Assembly (NCBI GenBank): GCA_013399875.1
Contig: VXAZ01007591.1
Location: 101,301 to 165,300, forward strand
Reading direction: 5' to 3'
DNA from: Gymnorhina tibicen
Lineage: Eukaryota; Chordata; Aves; Passeriformes; Artamidae
Length of the DNA: 64,000 nt
Positions 1 through 52,700 of this stretch are shown here, piece by piece. The notes beneath the pieces were generated by a model, which was not told the DNA's origin, did no database searches, and was given only the letters and a program-made list of their open reading frames with translations. Numbering within the stretch: the first letter of the stretch is position 1; every line of letters starts with the position of its first letter. The position numbers and the translations under genes are program-made.

Positions 1-3000
1 GTACTCTGCTTGTGCCCAGCTCCCTGAGTCAAGCTCTTGATGCACTTTGCTTTCCTCAGTGGCAAGTGCTCTGACATGGGATGAAGTGAACAGGGAGCAC
101 CCTGTGCTCCCCAGACTTGCTGTGTGTTCCTGTCTCAACTTGAAGCAGAGCAGTCCTGGGCCTCTCTAAACCAACTTTTTTCTTAGTTGCAGGGTTTATG
201 ATCTACCAAAACCAAACAAGCCAAGCAGAAAGGGTCCCCCACACAAACCTGTGCTGGGGTCACTCGTGTGTGTAACTTCGCAGCTGTGGGACGCTGCCAT
301 AAGGCACTTTGCTTTGACAGATGGGGCTGTTTCCTACCTGGGGAAACAAGGTTGCTGCTTTTTGCCTGGAAGCCTGTTACAGAGGCAGCGAAGACTCAAT
401 GTAGTGGGATTTTGTGTCATCATGGACATCATGAACTTGTGGCCCAGGGCCAGGTGCTCGGTAGCAGGGATAGCCTCTTTGTTCTGTAGGTCTGTTTTTT
501 CTGTTTGCTTTTGCTTGTGTCATTCATCTGGGAAAAAATAAAACAAAGAGGCTTACTGTCTCCATCACTAGTGATACCAAGAAAATCCCTGCACAATGCT
601 GCCTGATGAGCTGAGACTGAGCTCAGCAAATCCACTTTAACCACATGGAGTTCAGCTGTCTTGGGTTTTTCTGGCTCTGAGGCAGTGCAGTGTGTTGTGT
701 ACAAGCAGCCAGGGCTCAGGTTAGAAGGATGAATTGGTGTAAAATATTCTCGGTCACAAGGGAAAGTCAGAGAAGAAGTTATAGGAGATTTTATAGCTGA
801 ATAATTAAATACAGGCCCAGGGAATGCAGTGGGTGAGCTGTGCTGTGTAGTCTTGCCTGGAAAGGCTCCTCTGCACTGGCTGGAGTGGCTGACTCACATA
901 TTGTTGGAACCCCAACCTGCCCACTGGTCCTGGCCACCTCAACTGCTCCAGCACCTGCTTCTCACCCCCCTGCTAATCTGCTGGTGCAGTTGTACTCTGC
1001 CGTGCAGTCTTATCTGCTCTGGGCTTGTCCCCTGTGTGCTCTTGGTGCCATGTGGGAAATATCAAGTGCAGGGTTGTTTCCAGAGGTGGAGTGAACTGTG
1101 GGTGATCACACTGTAATCCAGGCGCTGAAGTCTTCCTTATAGGTGGTTAATTAGTAACCCAAGGTTCAGCTGTTAGTTTCAATATGGGCACTTTGTAAAA
1201 CGGTCAATGCCGTATTTGGTCCTCTTCTGGTCCTGCACCCATTTCCTCCTTGTGTACGTTGTAGTTCTTTGATAGTCCTTTGATATATACAGCTATCCAG
1301 CTGTGTATCAACCACATTGTTTAGCTCTTCTTGACTCCCTAGATCCAGTAGTTAGGTTTGGGATTTTTTTATTAGACCTTCCAAGCATTGCTCTAAGCTA
1401 GGGTGAGAGGAGAAGCTCCAAGTGTTTTATGAATTCTTGATCATCACCAATCGACGTGAAGTGAAGCGAAGAGAGATGGTGAAATGGCTGTGAGCTGAGG
1501 TGCAGAGCCTGGAGTGCAGATGGCATGAGGAGCGTTTAATGTAGGCCTGAGGGCAGATGCTTAGCACATCGTAATGTGGAGGTATATTATCTGAGCAATT
1601 TATACCCTTGTAATAGAGTGAATAGTCTGGCTGGGATATGGCTGAGTTGTATTTAATCAGCCCAGTAAAATGAGTGTGAAGCAAGTAGCATTGGGGCTTA
1701 GAGGGCAACTTTGTGCTTGGGTTGGTGCTGCCCTTGGGTTTTCGTCTGCAGTGCTGAGTTAGGGTACAAATGGCCAAAGAGTTGCAGTTTTGGCTTGGAA
1801 ACACCTTGGAGAGCTTGCCCCTGAAATAAGCTACTCTAATTTTCATTAAATTCGTTTTAAATTCACTGAAAATAGGGGTGAAAAGCAAATATGCTCCTTT
1901 CTGTACAGAGGGTTTAGAAGCTGCTGAGAAATGCCTGGTGGTGGTATGACAATCCAGCCTAAATTCACTAAAGCTGTAATTTGAAATTAGTCTAAAACGC
2001 AGGTTTAAGGTTCTGGAGACTTCCAAAGTAGAAGTCTGTTTTGGGATGGCAGTAAGCATAAAAAATAAGAAAGACAGTGATGATCTGGAGGTGAAGCTGT
2101 GCACTACCACCCTTTTTTTTTTTTTTTTTTTTTCCTGGCTCCAAGTCCTGTCACCAGAGTGGTTGAGTTCACTAAAGCAAGAGAAAATCATCTGCTTTTA
2201 GTTAACAGGCTGAATTATCTCTGCAAGGGATTTGAGGAGCTCTGCTGTCCTTGTGTGATGAGTGCTGGGGGTGGGGAAAGAGTGGGAGGGGGTCATGGAG
2301 AATTACTAAATTTGCAGTACATCACTGAATCATCCACTCTGATTTTAGTGTGCCATGATGTTTTCATCCTGTTCCCTCTCCCATGGTCTGTTGAGCCAGC
2401 TTTGAATGTAATGCCATTGAAGTGACTTTGGCCTTGAATTCCAAGTGCCACTACGAGAGGGAGTCTGGCAGAGAGATACTATGGGCAGAGCTTCCTTTAG
2501 TGGGGACACTTCTTTGGGTTGATCTTGTTCTTGAAACAGGGAAGGCTGTATGAGTCTGGCAGTGAGGGCCATGTCAGTGATTTCAGCCTCTCTGGCTCCC
2601 CATAACTCTTCCCCAGGAAGGTGGCCTCTTGCTGTCCAGTGGCAGCTCCCTATCAGCCATCTTGCGCTCTAACAGCTGAGCACTTGTGTGCTTAAACTTT
2701 ATTTGGTCTTGGAGGGATGAAATCACTCACTATTTTCTCGGTTTAGATAAGCAAAGCTGCTGTTGAGCTGTGAGAGCTGTCTGTGTGGGGGAGAAGCTTT
2801 TTGGTAACCTGGTGTTTGGTGAAGTTGCGCTTGCTGCAGGGCTACAGGGAAGTTCCACTGTGGGGTGCTTTGTCCACCCTGCTCTCCCTGGAACAGGTAG
2901 CAAAGACTTCAGATGGGAAAGAGTGAACAGCATGGTGATCACCAAATGGTTTAGTGAAACAACCCAGAGTTCAGCTCGAAATGTAAAAATGAACATCTTC

Positions 3001-6000
3001 CAGTAGTTGTTGTGCCCATCCCTACCTGGCCTGGATGGCTCGGGTAGTGAGCTGAGCTCAAAAGGTGTTGATTTTGACCTGCAGTGGAGTCTCTTCGGGG
3101 AGGAGCACAGTTTCCTATTTTAGAGTGTCTCCTGATACAACGTACATCTTGTACTCTGGATGTGAAATAAAATAGCCACTGCAGCTGGCCCGGAGGCTCT
3201 GTTACCCTGGTCTTGCCAGGGCACGTAGCACTAACTCCAAAGCGGAGTTGGGCCCCCAGGAACAGCATGTGGTGGGCCCTTGGCACAAGCAGAGGAGGGC
3301 ATGCAGTTAATTCCTATTGCCTTGCTCAAGCCTCTGCTGTTTGCAACGGTAGCCATTTCTTCAAGCAAGAGCATGCAGGTGGTCAGAGAACAGACAAATT
3401 TGTCATAGAACTGCCAGCAGTGCAGCTTTCTTGCCCTTAGAATTCCAGCTGGACCTGGCTTAAACCCAGAGGTTTCATGGACTGCAGAGATTTGAGGGAC
3501 TTTACATGAATTAACAGTATTCCCCAGAAATTACCATTTTGGGTCTGTTTCTTATGGTAGGAACTTGTACTGCTTTGCCTGTAGGTCTATAGCTGTAAAC
3601 CCTCCTGAATGGTGCGGCTGTTTGCCTGGGAAAGGCAAATGTGATCTGTGGCCTTAATAGCTTCAGCAGTGAGGTGTGTCTGTGCTAGAGCTTGGACTGC
3701 TCTGTTGGCCCTCTGGGAAGTGCAGCCTGTCATTAGGACAGGCGGCGTGTGGGGCCGTGGACAGAAAGCAGTGTCAGTGTGGCTGACTGAGAAAACTGGG
3801 TGCTGCTGAAGGGTGCATTCAGCCAGCCCCTTCCTGGGTGCAGCTCTGTCATAGCAGAGCTCTCTGTGCTGCTCAAGATGCAGGACAGTATCGGGCTTCA
3901 TCTTTCAACTCCACACCTGCTAAGCTGTGAGAGAAGATGAGAAAAGGAATGAACAGCTGGGAGATGCAATCCTCATTTTTACTGTGCTTCAGGCAAGAAT
4001 TGATCCATGATGTTTTTATTTTTTAGATTAAAAACTGTTGCTGACTAAACCTGTTTTGCAATTTGTTCGCTATTGGGCCCAGCCTCTTGTCTCCTGCCAA
4101 GGTCCTGCTGGCCTCAACCTTGGCTACAGCTCTGCACTCAATAGTGCTGAAGATTAACAAGGGAGAAGGTCCAAGCTGTGGCAGCTCCTGGGAAGGGAAA
4201 TGCTGTTGCAGGGCACTGCTCTCCTGGAATCTTGGCTGTCCTTTGATATCGTCCTGTATTCCTCCCAGGAAGGAGGAGCCTTGGCCCCTCTACCTCTCAC
4301 CTGGTGGGTACCTCAGGAGGAGGTGCTTTGGTTGTGTAACATGTTCCCAGCTGGAAAAACATCTAGTTTTGGGCATCTAGAAACTGTGAATATGCAGTTA
4401 CCTGTGAAAACTCAGTACATATGTGCTGAATAGTTATGATAATGCTAAGCCTGGGGCTCTAATGGGATCCTTAATACTGGCAGCATAAAAATAAAATTAA
4501 TGAGACCTGTCTGCCTGGCCACAGAGCTGGTGTTTACTGCCAAGTCTGCTAGAAAGAGGCTGGCTGCTGTCTTGTAAGAGCCCTGAGATCTGTTCCTTGG
4601 CTAAAGAGGAGCTGATAGGAGCAGAGGTGGTATGGAAATTATTTAGTGATGACATTACCAGCTCAGAAGGAATGGATACTTCCACCAAGAACAGATCAGA
4701 CTTCTTTGGTTGGCCTTTTAAAGAAAGACACAAAAGAAAAGGGAAATGTGCAGGGGAAAGAAGGATAGTGGAATGAGAAGGACGTTTACCAAAAAGGGGA
4801 AGCTATATCCAAGCAAGAAGACCAAAAAAACGATCTATTTCAGCAGATTACATGTAAAATCAAAATAAGGCAGGCCAGAGTAAGACTTTTGAACAGTGAA
4901 TTTGCCAAATAGGATTAACTTTAAAATGCATCAGAAGCCTGTTGGAAACTGGCAGCAGAAAAGATCAGAGTGTGAGAGGCACAGAAGATAAAGCTATCAC
5001 AAAAAAATCTAAACCATTTTTGGCCATCTTGACTCCTGTGTAGGAGCTTTGCAAACTACAAGCTTGCTACAGAAGAGCTGTCTGAGAAGTTGTCTCTCAT
5101 TGAACATCAGTAGAAGTAACTTTAGAGCAAATAGAGGAACTGATAAGAAACTAAGGAACAGATAACATTTGCTCAAGAGTGCCGAACGATCTTAAATCTG
5201 AAATTGCTGAGATACTTTCATGTGTATCCTGCTGCTAAAGTGCCCTTGGTATCGCATAAATTGGTGGTGGCAAATGCAGTGGCATTTTTAAAAGTGGAGG
5301 GCCTTGAGGAAATTGCGGAAATGGCTCAGTATTTGTCCAGGTGCGCTGCTAGGGAAGGGCTGTGGAGAGTATTCAGGGTTCCATGGACTGTTGGGTCTGG
5401 CCCCTGTGCCTAAGTCTCTGCAATGAAGAACAAGTTTGCTGAAGCCGTGGCCAAGCACAGTTGCTCGGATCAGTGTTAGCAGGGCTATTGTGAAGGCAAG
5501 CCCTGCCTCTGCCCCACGGACCTGCTGGAGGTCAATGAGCATGCTGGGAGCAGGACCACTAGGCTTCATGAATCTCTGTTTTCAGACAGCCTTTAGCAAG
5601 TTTCTCTGCCAAAGGCTTTTAAGAGAGAGTCGCCACGGGCATGGAGGAAGGGTCTTGTTATGGACTGAGAGCTGGTGAAAGCATAGACTGCAAAGGATGG
5701 GGCTTGCTGGTCGTATTTCAGCCTGGGGAAGAGGCAGCAGCAGGGAGCGTTTTGCATCTTATGGGTAACCTCAGGTACAGAGGGGTGCAGTAACATTCCC
5801 AGGTTTGCAGAGCGGGTTGAATAGCTCACTGAAGGTGAGGAAATCCATAAGGACCTCACAGAACCGACAAGTGGACCAATATGTGACAGATAAGCTTCAG
5901 TGTAGGAAAATGTGGTGAACAGGGAAAAATTACTGGGCCTATTCAGTACTCAGCTTGGAACTAGAGGTTATAGCTTGAGAAGGAGCTTGGAGTCATTGAC

Positions 6001-6327
6001 AGTTCTCTGAAATCATCAGTTCTGTCGGTGATGTTAGCCGAAGAAACCAATCAGTTTTGGTCACCATCAGCAAGGGAGTTAATAACAAAGCAGAGGGCAT
6101 CATTTTGACCCTCTCTAACACTTTGTTCGTGTCTTGGAGGCTGCATGCTGTTCTGATTTCTGCATTGTGAGAAGAACGGTGCTGGTAGAGAGACTGCAGT
6201 GAAGATGATTAAAACTAATAAGGAACAGAGCAGCTGCCGTATGAAGAGAGAGCATAAAATCTGTAACTCCTTGGTTTGGAAAAATCTTGCATAGCATATG
6301 ATCAAGGTATGCAAAGTCATGAAGGTA
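1..6327. other. Non-coding sequence, no gene recognised
   Basis: There is no exon with family resemblance and no CpG island. The stretch is probably the first intron or 5' flank of the ARHGAP39-family gene. It contains the poly-T tract near 2.1 kb and a 254-codon - strand frame at 1427-2191 that looks accidental. Confidence 0.5.
2111..2133. repeat. Poly-T tract, 23 bp
   Basis: This is an uninterrupted T run in non-coding sequence. It encodes the poly-Lys stretch of a long - strand ORF that I do not accept as a gene. Confidence 0.9.
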
Positions 6328-7690
6328 ATAGAATCATAGAATGGTTTGAATTGAAAGGACATTAAAGACCATCTAGTTTCAACCCCCTGCCATGGGCAGG
6401 GAGACCTTTCACTGGGCCAGGTTGCTCAGAGTTCCATCCAGCCTGGCCTTGAACACTTCCAAGGAAAGGGCAGCCACAACTACTCTGGGCAACCTGTTCC
6501 AGTGCCTCACCACCCTCACAGCAAAGAATTTCCTTCTAATATCTAATCTAAACCTACTCTCAGTTTGAATCGATTCCTCTTTGTCCTGTCACTACATGCT
6601 CTTGTAAAAGGTCCCTCTCCATTTTTCTTGTAAGCCCCATTTAGGAACTGGAAGGCTGCAGTTATGTCACCCCTAAGCCTCCTCTTTTCCAGGCTGAACA
6701 AACCCAATTCTCTCAGCCTTTCCTCATAAGAGAGGTGCTCCATCCCTCTGCTCAACTTGGTGGCCTCCTCTGGACCGGCTCCAACAGGTCCATGTGTGTC
6801 TGGCACTGAGGACTCCAGAGCTGGATGCAGCTCTGCAGGGGGGGCCTCACCTGAGGGGAGCAGAGGGGCAGAATCCCCTCCCTTGCCCTGCTGCCCACAC
6901 TTGTTTTGATGCAGCCCAGGACCTGGTTGTTTTCTGGGCGCCAGCACACACGGCCGGGTGTGTGCAGCCTCTCATCCACCAGCACCCCCAAAATCCTTCT
7001 CAGCAGGGCTGCTCTCGATCTGTTCCTGCCCCAGTCTGGATCGATACCGGGACTGATACCCAACCCAGGTGCAGCACCAGCATCTGGCCTTGTTAAACCT
7101 CATGACATTCCCATGGGCCACTTCTCAGCTTGTCCAGGTCCCTCTAGACGGCCCTGTCCTTCGGGTATGTCATCTGCAAATCTGCTGAGGGTACGCTTGT
7201 TCCCTTCATGTATTAATGAAGATATTGAATAACAGTGGTCCCAATATGGACCCCTGAGGGACCCCGCTTGTCACTGATGTCCATTGGGACTCTGAGCCGT
7301 TGAGCACTACCCTCTGGCTGCGACTGTCCAACCCCTTTCATATCCATCTAATAGTCCACTCATCCAATCCGTCTCTCTCTGATTTAGAGAGAAGGATGTT
7401 GTGGGGGTCTGTGTCAAAGGCTTTACAGAAGTCCAGATAAAGGACATCTGTGTCCCCTCCCTTGTCTATTGAGCTACGCCATCGTACAAGGCTACAGGGT
7501 TGGTCAGGGAGGACTTGCCCTTGATGAAGCCATGCTGGCTGTCCTGAATCACCTCCACGTCCTTAGCAGAGCTTCCGGGAGGGTCTGTTCCATGATCTTC
7601 CCAGGCACAGGGGTGAGGCTGACAGGCCAGTAGTTCCCAGGGTCCTCCTTTCTACCCTTTTAAAAGATGAAGACGGTGTTTCCCCTTTTT
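6328..7690 (-). mobile_element. CR1 LINE, 5'-truncated, about 1.36 kb
   Basis: The + strand begins with atagaatcatagaat, the reverse of the CR1 3' terminal repeat, followed by the familiar CR1 3' UTR and the end of ORF2 in antisense. Recognisable lines include cagcctggccttgaacactt, ctgagggaccccgcttgtcactg and gatgaagccatgctggctgtc. The element is inserted in - orientation and is broken by many stops and indels, so it is an old dead copy. It ends near gaagacggtgtttccccttt. Confidence 0.93.
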
Positions 7691-8767
7691 ATGAATAAGT
7701 TGTATTTTTTCTACCAAGTCTTATTGCCCCAGAACTATGGGCACTTGGTGAAAGCTAAAGGAGATTGGTTTATAGCAGATAGGAGGAAGGGTATTTATTT
7801 TACACAGTCTGATGAACTTCTCATTTCAGTGTTCTTGGGGGTTGTGGATGCAAAAGGCATCATCAGGTTGAAAAACTATATGGGTAAACTTATGGAGAGC
7901 AAGTCTGAAATAGTTACTAGGAAGAACAGCCAGCCATGTGCCTTTAGCATCTGTAATACAAGTGTGGATTCTTGAGGAATGAGGGACAAGATGGAGAAAG
8001 GGCATGACCAGGCTTACGTGTTTTGCTTAACAAACCTCTCTGAGTGTCTCACCTGTAGGCAGAATGGAGGGGGCACTTGGTTTTACCAAAGGTGCATGTC
8101 TTATGCTCTTCAAAGTTTCCAGAAACCAACATTAAGTGGGAACATAAATAGGTGTGACGTGTTGGGGAAGAGCCAATATGGCTTTTGTAGTCCAAAACGG
8201 AGCTACATGACTCCTCTGGTACTTGGAAGGTGTTTACAAGTACATGGCAGGGGTGATCAAGTGGAGTGGTCTAGTGGACCTCACTGACAGGTTTCAGTAC
8301 AGGCTATCAAGGAAAAGTCCATCATGTGATGCATGAGTGAATAAATGGTTAAAAGATAAGCCGCAAAGATGAGAAGTAGATGGTCAGACTTTACAGAGGA
8401 GGGAAGTCCTGGGGGAGCCAGGCTGGGATCTCTGCTGCTCACAGTGTTTGTACCTAATCTAGAAATAGGGATGAAAGTGGTGGCTGGGGAAGAGCAAATG
8501 AGGGAAGAAATCCTGAGCACTGAAGTTCAGGAATGAATTGAGGGTAACAGGTGGTTCTGGAAAGTGTCAGCACCCTGTGCTCGGCAGTGCTGCAGGAAGG
8601 GAAGAGGAGGCTGGGAACAGCAAAGAGGGAAGCAAAGGACAGAATAGTCACAACATCATTATGGTCTGGTGCCAGGTTGGATATTGAATGTCAGGTCACC
8701 CTATCTTGGAAGAGGCCTTGCTTTAAGTGCCTCTACAGTTTTTTGCTCTTATTTTTTTTATCAGTGG

Positions 8768-8798
8768 CAAATACTATGTACTGGGTACATAGTATTTG
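8768..8798. repeat. Perfect inverted repeat, 14-bp arms with 3-nt loop
   Basis: The left arm caaatactatgtac (8768-8781) and the right arm gtacatagtatttg (8785-8798) are exact reverse complements around tgg. A T-rich run precedes it. It is short for a known transposon; it could be a snap-back replication product or a small hairpin. Confidence 0.95.
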
Positions 8799-9440
8799 GC
8801 AGATGAAGACTGTCTAGGTGGAGATTGAATAAAAAGCGAAGTTGAATGTGGTCCAGGTTTCTGCCCCAATCCATCAGCCATGCCATTGCAGAAGGACAGA
8901 GAGTGGTGCCTGCTTTGATGTCTTCCTGGGTTTGTCTCTTTTTTGCTATCTTCCTTGCCACTGCTGAAAGTGAAAAGCTCAGTTTTGGACTGAACACAAG
9001 CTAATAAATGCATGTGGTTTTGGTGGGAGAAAACAAAAGGAACTTGTTTTGGGCACCAAATCAAAAAGTGTATTGTTCTCACCCCACTGTTCACTGTTAC
9101 CATGTATAGCAATTACTGCCATGGCAACACATATTTTCATGAACCAGCCAAGATCTTCCCGGGCTGCAACATAACTTCTGATACTTGCTCATTGTGATGC
9201 TATTAATAACTGTGTTTCCCCCCATCGTAGCCAGGAAGCTGCTTCTTCCTCATGTACCAAGTGCAAGGAATAAGCTCGTTTTAAATCAATTGTGGAAAGA
9301 AGTGACACTGCGGATTTCCTGGATTTTTTTTGTTCTGGAGATCCTGTCTAGTGCTGCCAGCTCTGCAACCACCTCCTGAGCTGAGATGTCTCTTTTGTGC
9401 CATTTATAAGAAAGACAAGTCTTACTTTTCTTTTTAATTC

Positions 9441-9492
9441 CTTTTCTTTTTTTTTTTTTTTTTTTCTTTTTTTNTTTTTTTTTTTTTTTTTG
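9441..9492. repeat. T-rich tract with an unresolved base
   Basis: About 50 bp are nearly pure T, interrupted by one C and one N (9474). The wider 9418-9520 region is pyrimidine-rich. It may be the A tail of an old retroposed sequence on the - strand, but no element body is recognised. Confidence 0.8.
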
Positions 9493-10646
9493 CCTGTTTC
9501 TCCCCCTTCCTTTCAACCAGGACAAACAGATGACACACATTTACTCCTCCAGCTATGCAGAGTAGCTTAAGTGTTTGTTTCAGACTGACTTCATCAAGGG
9601 GAGAACCTGGCACAAATTAAACATGATCTGGGCCAGGCTCTGGTCTGCATGATTTCTTTACTTACCTCCTGGTTATTTAAACAAGATAAACCCTGAGTAT
9701 TTAAAATTGCAGTTCTGCTGTTCTTGGCACTAGTTGAATTTAGCTGTGTTTAAAACCCCTGAATGCATATCCACTTTTCCCAGCTGCATTAGCATGCCTG
9801 CATGAATCTCCTTGAGTTGGAACTGTGTCAAAAATACCATCACCAGGTCTTTTGGCACATTTTAGAGAGCTGTGGAAAAGGTGAAACCTGGGCTTTTGCT
9901 TAAGATGGTCAGGCTCAAGTGGAACCACCATCTGTGAAAGGCTGCAATGGGTGCCTGCGAACCAGGGTCATGAGTCTGTCCCCAGCTCTGGTTCTGGGTG
10001 TACACAAGTCACAGCTGCAGTTGTCCAGTTTCATCCCTCCAGAGGAAGGAGTTGTTTTGCCAGGCTAGTCTCCTCTCATTCGGGGAGGAGCTATAATACA
10101 GCTAGTAGTTAATACAGCTATTAACTGTAAAACCTTCCCTCCCTTTCCTCACCAACTTGGAAGTTTTTTTGGCAGTCTTGAAACTTGCAGCTTCAGATGG
10201 CACTGTCCTTGATATTGCGCTTTCCCTGATCTCCCTGACTTGCTGGATTGATAGCCTACTGTCGTTGATGGGAGAGAAAAAGATATAGTGAAAACAGGGA
10301 ATTCTTTATCGTACCAACCTCCTTGGAGTGGCTGAAGAAATGAGTGTATGTCCTGCAAATGGTTGGTCCAAAGCAAAGAGTAATTGTGATGTCCACAGTC
10401 AGTGACTGCATCCTTCTTGTATTGCTGTATATCCCCATTTCCTGGGAGGCTCTGTTCAAAATAGTATCTCCAGAGGTGCTGCCAAGGGCTGAGTCCTCCT
10501 GGGGAGGCAGCATATGCCATGAGGGACTACCTCCTCCTGCAGCCCAGCTGGTTTCTCCTGGGCAAGAAACAACTGAGACCCTTTTTGAGAGCCTTCGGTG
10601 ACTGACACAGTTATTCACCACAAACTGCCTTCTTGTGGACTCTTGG

Positions 10647-10995
10647 GAATCATAGAATATGCTGAGTTGGATGGGACCCATCAGGATCACTGAGTCCACC
10701 TCCTGGCCCTGCACAGGGCACCCCAGTTATCCCACCCTGTGCCTGAGAGCATTGTCCAAATGCTTCTTGAGCTGACAGGCTTGGTGCTGTGACCAGTACC
10801 CTGGGGAGCCTGTTCCAGGGCTCAGCCACCCTTTGGGTGAAAAGCTTTATCTTGATATCCAACCTAAACCTCCTCTGGCTCAGCTTCATGCTGTTTCCTC
10901 AAGTCCTGTCACTGGTCACAAGAGAGAAGAGATTGGTACCTGCTCCTCCTCTTCCTCTCATGAGTCTGTTGAAGACCACAATGAGGTCTCCCCTA
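10647..10995 (-). mobile_element. CR1 LINE fragment, about 350 bp
   Basis: It starts with gaatcatagaatatgctgag on the + strand and continues with ggatgggacccatcaggatc, then cctggggagcctgttccagg and ccaacctaaacctcctctgg. These are CR1 3'-region sequences in antisense, so the element points to the - strand. It belongs to a different CR1 subfamily from the copy at 6.3 kb. Confidence 0.88.
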
Positions 10996-50669
<39,674 letters not shown>

Positions 50670-52700
50670 GCCACCGGCCCCAGGGTGCAAAATGCTGCTC
50701 TGGGGAGTTACTAGATACTTAAGTCTTCTCCCCTCCACATAGGTTTCTTCCGTTGTCCTTGCTGGTGTCACGCCCTGGGTTAGCCCTTGAGCATCTCCCA
50801 ACATGACCACAAGGACTGGACATTTCTGGAAGGCTCGGTTCTGTCAGCACCAGGAAATCCTTGGGCATGCCAGGTCAGGTTCAGCAGTTCCTGGTCTTCC
50901 AGTGTGTTTCAGGAAGGGGCAGTCCTCTTCCTGAGACCTACAAGATTGGTTGCTCAGTGAGAGGGCTGTGACATGTGTGAGGAGCTGCTACATGGGGTAG
51001 TGAGACTCTCCATTTCCCTTCTGGAGGCAGAGTTGGCTTTAGGGAGGAGAACATCCCTCCAGTGCTGTAGCATGAGCTGGTCCTAGGGAAGATGCTGCCT
51101 CATCAGGAATAATCCTACTGCTATGGGGACAGCCTGGTTCACCTCTGCAGAGTGTTGGCTGGAGGTGTGAGGGTTGTTCTGACATCCCACAATGCTGTTG
51201 ATAGAGGCTGTGAAGGTGCAGAGGTTCAAGAACTGTAGAGCTGTGCAGCAGCATGTAGGACCCGCCCTGTGCTGAGTACCCACCCACACCATGGTGCTGG
51301 GCACAACAGAAAGGCCATACGCCTGACAACAAAAAGGTAAACAACCACTTTGGCATCCTCTTAATGAGGGCTATATCTTCTGGAGCAGTGACCGCAGCGG
51401 CCTTGCAGCTCCTTTTTGCTATGGACGGCATGAGCTGACACCAGCTTTGCTGAGTAGCACCTGAGCCCATGCTCAGAGCAGCCTTCACAGCTCCAGCACT
51501 CCCCTTTCTGGTACCACATCCTTCCCAGACCACTCTGCCAGGAACTAAATACCAGTTTGGCCCACCCTTCTGGTTCAGCCCTGGTCTAAAGAAAGCCCCC
51601 AACAGTCAGAAGTGCTCCTGTGCTCAGATACGCCCTTTTCCAGGCAGAGCAGCAGCAGTGCTGTGTGCTTGAGAAATGCTGGTACTGCCTATAGTCAACC
51701 ATGGTACCTATGCTCTTCCTTTGAGGTGTTTTCCTTGCTGGAGGCAGGTCTGCTGCAAAAAGGTGTGTTTTGGGATTACTGATGCAGTGCTAAATCTGTC
51801 AGTAGCATCCAAGGTTGCATTTGTGTTTCTGCATCCCCCTCCCTTTCCAGTGGGAACCTGGAATCATCCTCTTCAGACTGCAGTGGGGAACTGAGCCCTG
51901 CCAACAATGAGGTTTAGAGCTGATGCCATAATCGGTACCAGTGTGGGCAGGAGGTGCCATGTGCAAAGAGTGCCCCAAGCCTGTTGGCTTGCTTGGGGCT
52001 CTGTGTGAGAGGGTTCCCAGAGCCTATGTTCAGATAAGTTTGGACGAACTCCAGAGCAGGAATTCAGTTTGTGCCCAGCTAAATAAAGGTTCCTTGTACC
52101 AGATGATTCTGTGGTCCTGTGGGCCAAGAAATCTTGCTCCCTTGTCCAGATTAGCTCTGTCAAACATGTCCCTGAAATGTGCCAGCATCTGTTTCACATA
52201 CACACCCCTCCCCATGCTTCGATGCCACTCAGCTTGCTCTGGCCTTCTGCAGTGCTGAACAACTTGTTCTTCAGACATGGAGCTACTGGAGCTACTGCCC
52301 CAGAAATGTAGAGATGGGCAGAGGTTACCAGCTCTGCCATGCTGTCCTGAGATTTGAATCGCTGAACAGGCCCGGGGTGTCCTGTTCCCCGCCGAGGGTT
52401 GGAGCAGCCATGTGGCACCTGCCCTCCTCTTCGGGCTGCAGGTGCCTGTGCCTGTGTCAGGCTTCGTCTGCAGCCACCACGGAGGTGATCCATGTTACTC
52501 CTTGCACTTGGCTGTGGCAGTCAGTCAAACCATAGGCATTTGCTGCTGATCCAAGTGAATGCTTCTGGCCAGGGCTGTAAGACATGCTAATAAAGGACAC
52601 TGGATATTACTGTCTTTGCCAACAGATTTGTAAATACCAATCAGTAAAGTAGCCTTTCCTCTGTTCTAATAGTAATAAATACAATCTCCGTGGTTGTCTC
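50670..52700 (+). other. ARHGAP39: ARHGAP39-family 3' UTR with polyadenylation signals
   Basis: About 2 kb of non-coding sequence follows the stop. Canonical AATAAA signals occur at 52589-52594 and 52674-52679; a further AATAAA lies near 52082. The T/G-rich sequence just after 52690 (tggttgtctcttttgtg) is a plausible downstream cleavage element, so the main 3' end is probably near 52,695-52,710. No intron or other gene is visible in this stretch. Confidence 0.6.

Larger units (their letters stand above)
7691..10646. other. Non-coding sequence between two CR1 copies
   Basis: It holds the 14-bp-arm hairpin (8768) and the T-rich tract (9441). The part from 7.7 to 8.7 kb is A/G-rich and may be an old degraded repeat, but I cannot name it. 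Confidence 0.5.

Noticed and set aside
1427..2191. 254-codon open frame on the - strand
   Set aside because: It begins near a poly-T-derived Lys run, has no family resemblance, no splice or promoter context and lies in A/T-rich non-coding sequence. Length alone is not convincing.
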